NCBI GenBank assembly: GCA_041572275.1
Contig: JBFFSQ010000035.1
Coordinates: forward strand, 1 to 19,285
Source of the DNA: JBFFSQ01 sp041572275
Lineage (GTDB): Bacteria; Pseudomonadota; Gammaproteobacteria; SZUA-229
DNA: 19,285 nucleotides
Direction of reading: 5' to 3'
Below the pieces are notes generated by a model. It was not told the origin of the DNA. It searched no databases and saw nothing but the letters and a program-made list of their open reading frames with translations. Numbering within the stretch: position 1 is the stretch's first letter; each line of letters opens with the position of its first letter. This document shows, one piece after another, positions 8,505 through 14,888 of the stretch. The position numbers and the translations under genes are program-made.

Positions 8505-8842
8505 ACTTATTTATTATCTCAACCTGTCATATAGACATATTTCGACTGTAAATTACATCGCGTAATTCGCTGCTAACGATGGCACGCGATTAGGCTCAAT
8601 CGCCAGTATATTGCTTTAAGATTAGTACTAAATCACCGGGTTTGCCCGAAACTGGAGTAATTAAACATACCGGATTAAACAATCAATACATGTATAATAA
8701 TTACAGCAAAGATCGACAGCTTAATTTATGCGAATTCATGCCCTTCAAGGTTCAGATTAAATACCTACGACACATAAAACCTGCAGCATATAACACAGAT
8801 TGTCATGCAAAGAAGAATGTGAATCCTGCTAAAGCAGATATT
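8505..8842. other. AT-rich intergenic region upstream of the diguanylate cyclase gene
   Basis: 338 bases between the end of the channel gene and the start of the diguanylate cyclase gene, both on the minus strand. It must hold the promoter of the latter, but I cannot assign a convincing -35/-10 pair. Two dyads are visible: AATTAC-N5-GTAATT (8551-8567) and ATCGCGT/ACGCGAT (8557-8563 and 8584-8590, 20-base spacer). A small CTGCTAAAGCAG hairpin sits at 8826-8837 just past the channel stop, too weak to call a terminator. A 69-codon plus-strand frame starting with TTG at 8642 has no protein-like features. Confidence 0.5.
8551..8567. promoter_or_regulatory. 17-bp dyad, possible operator of the diguanylate cyclase gene
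   Basis: AATTAC, five bases, then GTAATT form a perfect 6+6 inverted repeat 47 bp upstream of the diguanylate cyclase start codon. Size and position fit a site for a dimeric regulator. It matches no operator I can name. Confidence 0.3.
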
Positions 8843-9352
8843 CTATTTTGACTCTTTTTTTGCTTGTTTTTCTTTTAATTTTTCAACATGGACGATAAGT
8901 GTATCTACCGTTTCCTTTAATAAATCCAACTCATCTACCGTTAGATCATCTAACTGTTCGAGATTATATTCAATCGTGTCGATGATCTTTTTATGTGGTC
9001 GTTGCATGGGCCGCATGAAGTAACTCGTGACTGTTGCCACGATTGCCCCAAAAAACAACACTGAGCCAAGGACTATCCATAAACCACCCACTAACTGTGC
9101 CACACCTGACACCGGCGCATCAGCAATACCCGCCGTCGAAAAAGCAGCGATACCCCAATAGAGCGCGTCTCCATATGAATCAATGGCTGCTCCGTCAACA
9201 CCCCGCTCTGCAAAATACATAATCGCAGAAAACATTAGCCACAACACAATCAATAAAAACACCATTTTTGTAAATGGCGTGTGCACAGAGACATCCGTAA
9301 TAAAGCGCCTGAATCGCACCTGCCGACCTACTCTTCTCATTGTTTCACTCAC
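8843..9352 (-). CDS. Two-TM ion channel (Ion_trans_2-like) with atypical filter
   Basis: The 169-residue protein has the layout of a bacterial two-helix pore protein: TM1 at about 28-48, a pore helix ending YWGIAAFSTAG (65-75), TM2 at about 84-108 (LWIVLGSVLFFGAIVATVTSYF-like), and a charged C-terminal helix (about 120-166) likely to form a coiled coil. The place of the potassium-channel filter TVGYGD is taken by T73-A-G-I-A-D78, so the Thr, central Gly and Asp remain but the YG pair is lost. Ion selectivity therefore cannot be assumed. The start codon follows a tandem GTGA run and has only a weak ribosome-binding site. It is monocistronic or the last gene of the minus-strand group. Confidence 0.75.
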   Translation of the reverse strand: MSETMRRVGRQVRFRRFITDVSVHTPFTKMVFLLIVLWLMFSAIMYFAERGVDGAAIDSYGDALYWGIAAFSTAGIADAPVSGVAQLVGGLWIVLGSVLFFGAIVATVTSYFMRPMQRPHKKIIDTIEYNLEQLDDLTVDELDLLKETVDTLIVHVEKLKEKQAKKESK

Positions 9353-9420
9353 TCACTTTTTCAGACGACACAAACTACTTCTTCATGTAACACATCTGCT
9401 CAGACCAGCTACACTAAACA

Positions 9421-9453
9421 ATGACACATACATTACACTCTTGCTTAAGTCAT
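9421..9453. repeat. Copy 1 of a hairpin-type element with a conserved 15-nt motif
   Basis: Left arm ATGAC (9421-9425), an 8-nt variable spacer, the 15-mer TACACTCTTGCTTAA (9434-9448), then right arm GTCAT (9449-9453). The arms pair perfectly (5 bp) around a 23-nt loop. The same 15-mer, the same loop length and a differently sequenced but also perfectly pairing arm set recur at 14711-14745. It lies 69-101 bp upstream of the minus-strand channel gene. Orientation and function are unknown. Confidence 0.45.
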
Positions 9454-9494
9454 ATAACAATCAGTCCCACGTAAACCAATCAGAGAAAATTTTT

Positions 9495-9734
9495 TTAAAT
9501 ATAAGTATTGCAAGCCAGGACTCGAAATTGAAAATAGTTATCAATAACTTCTATGTCACCAGGTAATTTTGTATTGATTTTAAAAACCGTTTCTTCATTG
9601 ATATCAAACAACTTTTTGTAAATCCCATAAACGACTCTACGCAACAGCAATACTGCTATAACGATGATGGCTTACACTCCTGCATTGACCAACATGCACC
9701 AGAAGAAAAATCGCTGCAGTATTTCAAACTCCAT
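9495..9734 (-). pseudogene. Stop-interrupted small membrane protein gene (DUF6868-like)
   Basis: On the minus strand an ATG at 9734 follows a good ribosome-binding site (AAAGG, 7 bases upstream). It encodes 20 residues ending FFFWCMLVNAGV, then a TAA (9674-9672). The same frame continues open for 58 more codons to a TAA at 9497-9495: AIIVIAVLLLRRVVYGIYK, then KLFDINEETVFKIN. Together these look like one small inner-membrane protein in which the TAA replaces a sense codon. The FFxWCxxxN start, hydrophobic run and YxIxxKLFxIxEE stretch recall the short two-helix DUF6868 family. The expected second helix is not in frame; a hydrophobic LAILIFKKIF stretch occurs in another frame near 9510, hinting at a further frameshift. 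Family assignment is from memory of its motif; the interrupted frame is read directly. A sequencing error remains possible. Confidence 0.45.
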
Positions 9735-9811
9735 GTCATTACCTTTCTTTGAGCTGGTTATACGCAGACAACAGTCATTACCAACCATGACATCCTTACA
9801 TCACTGTCTAA

Positions 9812-10336
9812 CTAACTATCCTGACGGCCATTCGCTTTATTCTTTTTTTGCTTGTCCTTGCCTTTACCTTTAGCCTTGCTTTTACCTCGCGCATTAGCTC
9901 CATCTTCTTCTGAACTCACGATATTGGCGTCATTTTTCAGTTGATGAAAAGCGTTGGATCCCGGCTTGACACCCATTTCCTTTGCTACAAAACCCCAACC
10001 CTTGCGTTTATTCTCTTTGTAGCTATGTGCCACTTCATGAAAGCTGTGACCAGTTAGATGGCTCAGCTGCACAGTCATATAGGCATCTGCTGGTGTAAAT
10101 TGATAATCAAATACCAGGTGCTCGATTTTGCTAGTAGGCACCTGATATTTAAAACCTAGTGCTGCAATAAAGTCATTCAATTTACCGTCTGCACGAACAT
10201 TTAGACGATTTAAACTCATGTCCAGCGATGCATCACCGGTACTCGCGTCATAACGAATCCTGCCTTCTGTATCACCAGCGTGCACTGGAACAGTAACCAG
10301 CACAAATAGAACCGCAATTATTAGTCTACTCATCAA
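9812..10336 (-). CDS. Secreted protein of unknown function with Lys-rich tail
   Basis: 174 residues. A signal peptide (1-20) ends Val-His-Ala before Gly-Asp, so signal peptidase I export to the periplasm is likely. The middle contains SKIEHLVFDYQFTPADAYM and LSHLTGHSFHEVAHSYKENKRKGWGFVAKEMGVKPGS-type sequence (about 92-129); the GWGxxAKxxGxKPGS pattern occurs in small secreted proteins of unknown function in other gammaproteobacteria. The last 30 or so residues are mostly Lys, Gly, Asn and Arg and are probably disordered and nucleic-acid or surface binding by charge. ATG codons at 10336 and 10333 are adjacent; a TAAGG site lies 9 bases upstream of the first. It follows the protease gene by 112 bp on the same strand. 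Confidence 0.8.
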   Translation of the reverse strand: MMSRLIIAVLFVLVTVPVHAGDTEGRIRYDASTGDASLDMSLNRLNVRADGKLNDFIAALGFKYQVPTSKIEHLVFDYQFTPADAYMTVQLSHLTGHSFHEVAHSYKENKRKGWGFVAKEMGVKPGSNAFHQLKNDANIVSSEEDGANARGKSKAKGKGKDKQKKNKANGRQDS

Positions 10337-10448
10337 TTCATACCTTACTTATGTTATTAACCCACTCAATACCAATCACTTTAAACCGATTTCACTTCTG
10401 TTTTCTGTTACGCTTCACAAATCAACATCAGAAAAGTTATTCTTTCTT

Positions 10449-13253
10449 TCAATTAATTAATCGACTATTCCACTCGCCATCCTGCTGCCAAATTTCACGG
10501 CTAGGCCAATAATGCAGGTCTGGCTTCAAGGTAATCACAGACTCACGATCAATCAGATCCAGCACCTTTAGCTGAATGAATGTTTTGCTGGCATTTTTCC
10601 TTATCGCCAACTTAAAATCATCTAGATTAGTGATTCGCTCACCTTCAAATTCTACGATCCGGTACACTGCACCCAGGCCATAACGACTCGCCGGTGATCC
10701 CCACCAGACAAATGACACATAAACACTCTCCGGCTTAATGCCCCGCTGTGCAGCCAGCGCACGATGCGGATTCTGTATCATAGCCCCCGCCCATTGTATG
10801 GCACGTGCAGTACCTATGCCTCCCAGCTCCTGTGTTGCCAGTTCAAGGTCTATCTCCTGACCCCCACGTACAATTGTCACTTTAACTGTCTGTGTCTGAC
10901 TTTTCAGTTCAACATCTCTAAAGCTGCGCACAATGTTGCCATTGATCGCCACCAGTAAATCACCTTCTTTAAACTGGCGACTCGCATCCGAACCTGCAAC
11001 CAACCGCGACACTGCCAATACCTGACGTTTGCGATCAGTGTTCTGGAATTTACGTAACCAGTCATTGCCAAGCCCAAGCTGCCTGGCTTGCGACAACGAT
11101 AGCGCCGCCCACTCAACCTCCAGTGACCGAACACTGAACTGTTTACAGCATTGCCATTGCTCCAGGTATTGCTGTATTAACTCAATCGGTATACCCCAGT
11201 CATACTGCTTGAGCTCAGCACCTTCACCGTATGAAAAACTGGCCCACAGAGCGAGCACATCACCAGCCTCATTTGTTAACACGCCACCCTGTGTCACGGG
11301 TGCATTATTAAGACTAATAACATCAATATTGGATTCTCTGAACACCGGTACCTGAGGCACAGAAAATGCTAACGGATCTATGGAAGCAATGGTTTGCTTC
11401 TCAACCAGGAGATTTTGATCTCCACGGGTACCAACCAACCAGACATCATCACCTGCAGCAAGCTCAGTCTTTTTAAGCGACGCAGATTTTAACGCCACAT
11501 CACCCAGTAATTCGGGCTGATATTGTAAAATGGCAAAATTATGAATCGGGTGTATAAACAATACTCGGGCTGGAATCTCTGCGACCCCCGCGAACACCAG
11601 TCGTATATCCGACATCGCAGCAGGCACCGTATTTCGATCCACCACTACCAGCCCGTTTTCGGCATCAACAATCAGTCCTGACCCAACATAATGTACCTCC
11701 TGCAAGCCATCGACGTGATACGGTATATTATTTTTCACATACACCACAGATGAGGCCAGTCGCGCCGCACGCTTATCTTTATATTTGACCAATGACACAG
11801 GTACCGGTATCGGGGCAACGGCTACCGGTCCCGGCGCCAGCTTTTGACAATCCCAGACACCGCGACGGTCATTGCGCTTGCACCGCTGTCGTTCGAACCA
11901 GCGTCGATCCATTCTAAATACTGAAATTCTAGTCCGTTTAACCTCGTGCAGAGTAATAAACTGAAGACTGGCCTGCTGACCATCAGCCAGCTCAGACAGA
12001 GCATATTCCATATCATTTAAGGTATTAATCGCCCTATTATTCACCGAAAGAATCACTGCGCCAGAAGGCAAGCCTGCATTAGCAAACACATAACCTGGAT
12101 ACGCCACATAAACGCCATTTACCGGACGATTGAAATGTCTTGCCTGCTGGTAGGATAAGTCGTGCACAATGGCTTCACCAAATTCAATATACTCATCTGG
12201 CGTAATCGCATGTAAATCGCCGATGTTGAGCTCAACGGTAAGAGGCTGTCCCTTACGCTCAATCATCAACTTTACTGTTTCATTAACATGGGCATCCAGC
12301 AACGCTTCGAGTTCATCAAATCGCCGCAGCCAGCTGGGGTCCTGCTGACCCACCCAGCCCTTCAGCAGAATATCACCGGCATGTAAAATCCCATCAGCGG
12401 GCCCTGCAGGTAACACCTGATTTACCACCAGCAGTCCAACACCGTGATTGACCTTACGTAACTGAGCCTCCATTTCCGGCCTCAAGCCCAGTCGTCTGAC
12501 TTCATCATACGGCTTGTATTCAAATGTCGTCTGCAAGGTTCCGCGTGGTACCGACCGATCCTGCTGTATCCATCTAACAGCGGAAACGACACGATCAAGA
12601 GGTAAAAAGAAACTCGATGCTGCACTTCGATTACCACCTGCATTCAGAGCAAGCACATGACCGTTGATGTCCACCACCGGTGACCCCGAGGAGCCACCGG
12701 AAACACCGGAGGCTGACTGATAATAGAAGGTATTGAAATCATTGTAGCGGCCACGACCATAATAAGGCGCACCACGATCCAGGCGAGCCAGGGTACCGGC
12801 AAGAATGGATAACTGCTCTCCTGCATCATTACCGACAACACGTATGTCACGACCTACCCTGGCGAGATCCGGTCTTAAACTCAGCGCTTCGGGTTTCATG
12901 AACTGAAGATCCTGAGGGCGATACCTGAAAATACCGAAATCATGCACTGGATCCCGGTACACCGGTTTTAATTCTACTTCTTCACGATTAGAAAACAGGG
13001 CTTCTGCACGTACCGGGCCTGACTGTACAACATGACGATTGGTCAAAATCAGGCCACGCTCGGCATCAATAACAAAACCGGTTGCCTGGGTAGTGCTATT
13101 CGTAGCCGTATCAAATGCTCGAACGGCATCGACTCGAATCGTCACCACTGCCCGAGTCACTTTCTGTAACGTCTGTGACCAATTACCAGCGGTTTCAGCC
13201 TTTGCATTTAGCCACAGGAACAAACACAATAGCAGACTCACGTGTCGTAACAT
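10449..13253 (-). CDS. Periplasmic double-HtrA serine protease, Nma111/DEG7-like (active + degenerate protease, four PDZ)
   Basis: Counting from the ATG at 13253 the product has 934 residues. A signal peptide (1-19, ending Ala-Lys-Ala) sends it to the periplasm. Domain order: trypsin-like domain 1 (about 25-230) with His74 in TNRHVV, Asp105 in HDFGI and Ser189 in GGSSGSP; PDZ1 (about 262-345); PDZ2 (about 365-450); protease-like domain 2 (about 495-700) whose triad positions read Asn541, Asn572 and Gln655; PDZ3 (about 735-810); PDZ4 (about 828-912). This is the tandem layout of fungal Nma111 and plant DEG7, where the second protease domain is also inactive. The RSLEVEW...ARQLG...W stretch (709-732) resembles those proteins. 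Cysteines at 458, 469, 702 and 703 could form disulfides. The frame runs 28 codons further upstream, but Met29 gives the signal peptide and avoids overlap with the divergent spmA. Confidence 0.88.
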   Translation of the reverse strand: MLRHVSLLLCLFLWLNAKAETAGNWSQTLQKVTRAVVTIRVDAVRAFDTATNSTTQATGFVIDAERGLILTNRHVVQSGPVRAEALFSNREEVELKPVYRDPVHDFGIFRYRPQDLQFMKPEALSLRPDLARVGRDIRVVGNDAGEQLSILAGTLARLDRGAPYYGRGRYNDFNTFYYQSASGVSGGSSGSPVVDINGHVLALNAGGNRSAASSFFLPLDRVVSAVRWIQQDRSVPRGTLQTTFEYKPYDEVRRLGLRPEMEAQLRKVNHGVGLLVVNQVLPAGPADGILHAGDILLKGWVGQQDPSWLRRFDELEALLDAHVNETVKLMIERKGQPLTVELNIGDLHAITPDEYIEFGEAIVHDLSYQQARHFNRPVNGVYVAYPGYVFANAGLPSGAVILSVNNRAINTLNDMEYALSELADGQQASLQFITLHEVKRTRISVFRMDRRWFERQRCKRNDRRGVWDCQKLAPGPVAVAPIPVPVSLVKYKDKRAARLASSVVYVKNNIPYHVDGLQEVHYVGSGLIVDAENGLVVVDRNTVPAAMSDIRLVFAGVAEIPARVLFIHPIHNFAILQYQPELLGDVALKSASLKKTELAAGDDVWLVGTRGDQNLLVEKQTIASIDPLAFSVPQVPVFRESNIDVISLNNAPVTQGGVLTNEAGDVLALWASFSYGEGAELKQYDWGIPIELIQQYLEQWQCCKQFSVRSLEVEWAALSLSQARQLGLGNDWLRKFQNTDRKRQVLAVSRLVAGSDASRQFKEGDLLVAINGNIVRSFRDVELKSQTQTVKVTIVRGGQEIDLELATQELGGIGTARAIQWAGAMIQNPHRALAAQRGIKPESVYVSFVWWGSPASRYGLGAVYRIVEFEGERITNLDDFKLAIRKNASKTFIQLKVLDLIDRESVITLKPDLHYWPSREIWQQDGEWNSRLIN

Positions 13254-13284
13254 GTTATTTACTCTATATTTAAACAAACTGATT

Positions 13285-14157
13285 ATGCTGAATTCAATTT
13301 GGGCAGGACTCATCATCATTAGTATTGTGTTTGCCACAGGACACGATATTCACGATGAACTAAATAACAGCTATAACAATGGCCACATTTATCACCTGCC
13401 TTATTCATCGCTAAAGGATACTACAACTATCCGTCTACACCATCATGGCTATTATTTTGATGCCCAAATTGAGACTGGATCTGAGCCTGATGAACTATTA
13501 ATACCAATCACTGAAGCACTACCAGACAGCTGGCACATCATTGCACAACATCAAACCAGTGCAGATACCCAACAGTTACGCGCCACATTACTGTCTATTG
13601 ACCGACATCAGCAGCAATTGTCATTTATCCTACCGGAAGTACACTGGGTAAAATTACACGCCATCGTTAATGCTGCATTCGATATGGCTGAATTTGCTGT
13701 CAAACTTGCCATCGGCCTGGCCGGCATCATGGCCCTCTGGCTTGGCCTGATGCAGATTGCGGAAAAAAGCGGCCTAATGCTAATCTTTGTCAAGGCTATC
13801 TACCCACTGCTGCGCTGGCTGTTTCCCGACATACCCAAAGACCACCCCGCCATGGGCAGCATCAGCCTGAATATGGCAGCCAATATTCTTGGCCTGGGTA
13901 ACGCAGCAACCCCTCTTGGCATTAAAGCCATGCAACAACTACAAACGCTTAACCAGAAAAAAGATCAGGCCAGTGATGCCATGTGTATGTTTCTAGCCCT
14001 CAATACATCCAGTGTACAACTATTACCGCCGGTTACTTTGATTGCTTTAATGGGTGCCGGCGTCAGTGAACTTATCCTACCGATTATCCTGGCCACCAGC
14101 ACCTCAACACTGGTCGCCGTCATCAGTGCTCGCTGGTTAGCACGAAGGTCACGTTAA
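13285..14157 (+). CDS. spmA: SpmA-like nucleoside-recognition (Gate) membrane protein with ~100-residue insertion
   Basis: Gate-domain membrane protein related to Bacillus SpmA; the role in non-spore-formers is unsettled. Start at 13285 is chosen because MLNSIWAGLIIISIVFA aligns with the N terminus of B. subtilis SpmA and because earlier starts run into the divergent protease gene. The 290 residues comprise TM1 (about 3-18), a polar segment of about 100 residues (20-122) that B. subtilis SpmA lacks, then the core: FWLGL-like ALWLGLMQIAEKSG (150-163), FPDIPKDHPAMG (180-191) and the signature NMAANILGLGNAATPLGIKAM (196-216; key N-A-A-T-P). Further helices are at about 248-285. SpmB follows after 2 bp. 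In Pseudomonas the two are fused in one protein. Confidence 0.88.
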   Translation: MLNSIWAGLIIISIVFATGHDIHDELNNSYNNGHIYHLPYSSLKDTTTIRLHHHGYYFDAQIETGSEPDELLIPITEALPDSWHIIAQHQTSADTQQLRATLLSIDRHQQQLSFILPEVHWVKLHAIVNAAFDMAEFAVKLAIGLAGIMALWLGLMQIAEKSGLMLIFVKAIYPLLRWLFPDIPKDHPAMGSISLNMAANILGLGNAATPLGIKAMQQLQTLNQKKDQASDAMCMFLALNTSSVQLLPPVTLIALMGAGVSELILPIILATSTSTLVAVISARWLARRSR

Positions 14158-14159
14158 CC

Positions 14160-14681
14160 ATGCAGGCTTTCTCTGTATTTGTCATACCGCTATTAATTCT
14201 CGTCATTCTACTGCATGGCCTCTATCACAAAGTGGCCGTGTATGAAGTCTTTGTCGAAGGTGCTAAAGATGGTTTTGCCACAGCAGTACGCATCATTCCC
14301 TATCTGGTCGCCATACTCTTTGCAATCGCCATGTTTCGAGCGAGTGGAGCTATGGAAAGCCTGGGCCAACTCATAAGTCCATTTTTCGCATTACTGGGAA
14401 TTCCGACAGAAATTTTCCCAATGGCCATTATCCGTCCAATGACGGGTAGTGGCTCAGTAGGCATATTGGCCGAACTCATCCATAATTTTGGCAGCGAGTC
14501 TCTGGTTGTAAAAATAGCTGCCACCATGTTCGGCTCAACAGAAACAACCCTGTATGTTCTTGCTGTCTACTTTGGCTCAGTGAGCATCAATAAAACCCGT
14601 TATGCCTTACAGGTTGGCCTACTTGCAGATGCCACTGGCTTCCTTGCTGCCACATTCATCTGTATCAGCCTATTTGGCTAG
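14160..14681 (+). CDS. spmB: SpmB-like nucleoside-recognition (Gate) membrane protein
   Basis: 173 residues, close to the length of B. subtilis SpmB. Family signatures are VYEVFVEGAKDGF (27-39), a hydrophobic PYLVAILFAIAMFRASGAM block (about 47-65), RPMTGSGSVGILAEL (91-105) and GSTETTLYVLAVYFGSV (125-141). It probably works with SpmA as a two-component membrane transporter or gate. The start lies 2 bp after the spmA stop, so the two are cotranscribed and presumably coupled. No terminator hairpin with a T-run follows it; the inverted repeat at 14711-14745 lacks one. Confidence 0.92.
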   Translation: MQAFSVFVIPLLILVILLHGLYHKVAVYEVFVEGAKDGFATAVRIIPYLVAILFAIAMFRASGAMESLGQLISPFFALLGIPTEIFPMAIIRPMTGSGSVGILAELIHNFGSESLVVKIAATMFGSTETTLYVLAVYFGSVSINKTRYALQVGLLADATGFLAATFICISLFG

Positions 14682-14710
14682 TCCACAGTTTTGCGATTTA
14701 ATATTCTATA

Positions 14711-14745
14711 GCAGTTGACTTTCCTACACTCTTGCTTAAAACTGC
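14711..14745. repeat. Copy 2 of a hairpin-type element with a conserved 15-nt motif
   Basis: Left arm GCAGTT (14711-14716), 8 variable bases, the 15-mer TACACTCTTGCTTAA (14725-14739) and right arm AACTGC (14740-14745). The arms pair over 6 bp around a 23-nt loop, the same loop length as copy 1 at 9421-9453, although the arm sequences differ. It lies 29 bp after spmB and 143 bp before the rhodanese gene. A TTGACT overlaps the left arm and could also be read as a -35 box, without a good -10. Confidence 0.45.
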
Positions 14746-14845
14746 CACAAAAATAAATTATAAATCAATAACTACCCCCTTTTATTGAAGCAAACTACTT
14801 GCGCATGGCATATAAATTTGTGTCATGTTAAGGGACTTAAACTGA

Positions 14846-14888
14846 AAGGAGATATTGTCTCTGCATCCTCAGTGACAATAGCCAGATT
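14846..14888 (+). promoter_or_regulatory. Ribosome-binding site with hairpin between Shine-Dalgarno and start codon
   Basis: A strong AAGGAG (14846-14851) is 37 bases from the rhodanese ATG (14889), too far for normal use, and nothing closer resembles a ribosome-binding site. Bases 14853-14880 form a hairpin: TATTGTC pairs with GACAATA (7 bp), then a T-T mismatch, then CTG with CAG around a 6-base loop. Folding would leave only 9 bases between AAGGAG and ATG, an ideal spacing. The same dyad could instead be a protein operator. Confidence 0.5.

Larger units (their letters stand above)
9353..9811. other. AT-rich intergenic region with a broken gene and one copy of a repeated element
   Basis: 459 bases without an intact large gene. 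From right to left on the minus strand it holds an interrupted small gene (9734-9495, listed separately), then one copy of the arm-8nt-15mer element (9421-9453), then the presumed promoter of the channel gene. Palindromes at 9536-9549 (AGTTATCAATAACT) and 9598-9607 (TTGATATCAA) fall inside the broken gene. The plus-strand frames over this region look like chance. Confidence 0.5.

Noticed and set aside
8598..8623. Possible third copy of the repeated hairpin element (AATC, TTGCTTTAA, GATT)
   Set aside because: The 15-mer is only partly matched, the loop is 18 rather than 23 nt and the arms are 4 bp; too weak to count.
8505..8842. c-di-GMP riboswitch upstream of the diguanylate cyclase gene
   Set aside because: I could not find the conserved GEMM core or a plausible paired two-helix layout; only simple dyads are visible.
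8642..8851. Plus-strand 69-codon frame starting with TTG
   Set aside because: No recognisable motif, no ribosome-binding site, AT-rich chance frame.
9183..9566. Plus-strand 127-codon frame antisense to the channel gene
   Set aside because: No ribosome-binding site, low-complexity composition, and it lies opposite a better supported gene.
9598..9607. TTGATATCAA as an FNR box
   Set aside because: FNR sites need TTGAT and ATCAA separated by four bases; here they abut, and the palindrome lies inside the broken gene.
10725..10745. ACACTCT...GGCTTAA similarity to the 15-mer motif
   Set aside because: It carries an insertion, has no matching arms, and lies within the protease coding sequence.
13039..13284. 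Upstream extension of the spmA frame by 82 codons
   Set aside because: It runs antisense through the protease N terminus, is not membrane-like, and the SpmA family N terminus matches the ATG at 13285.
13254..13337. 28-codon upstream extension of the protease frame
   Set aside because: It would bury the signal peptide behind a polar stretch and overlap spmA; the ATG at 13253 gives a clean signal peptide.
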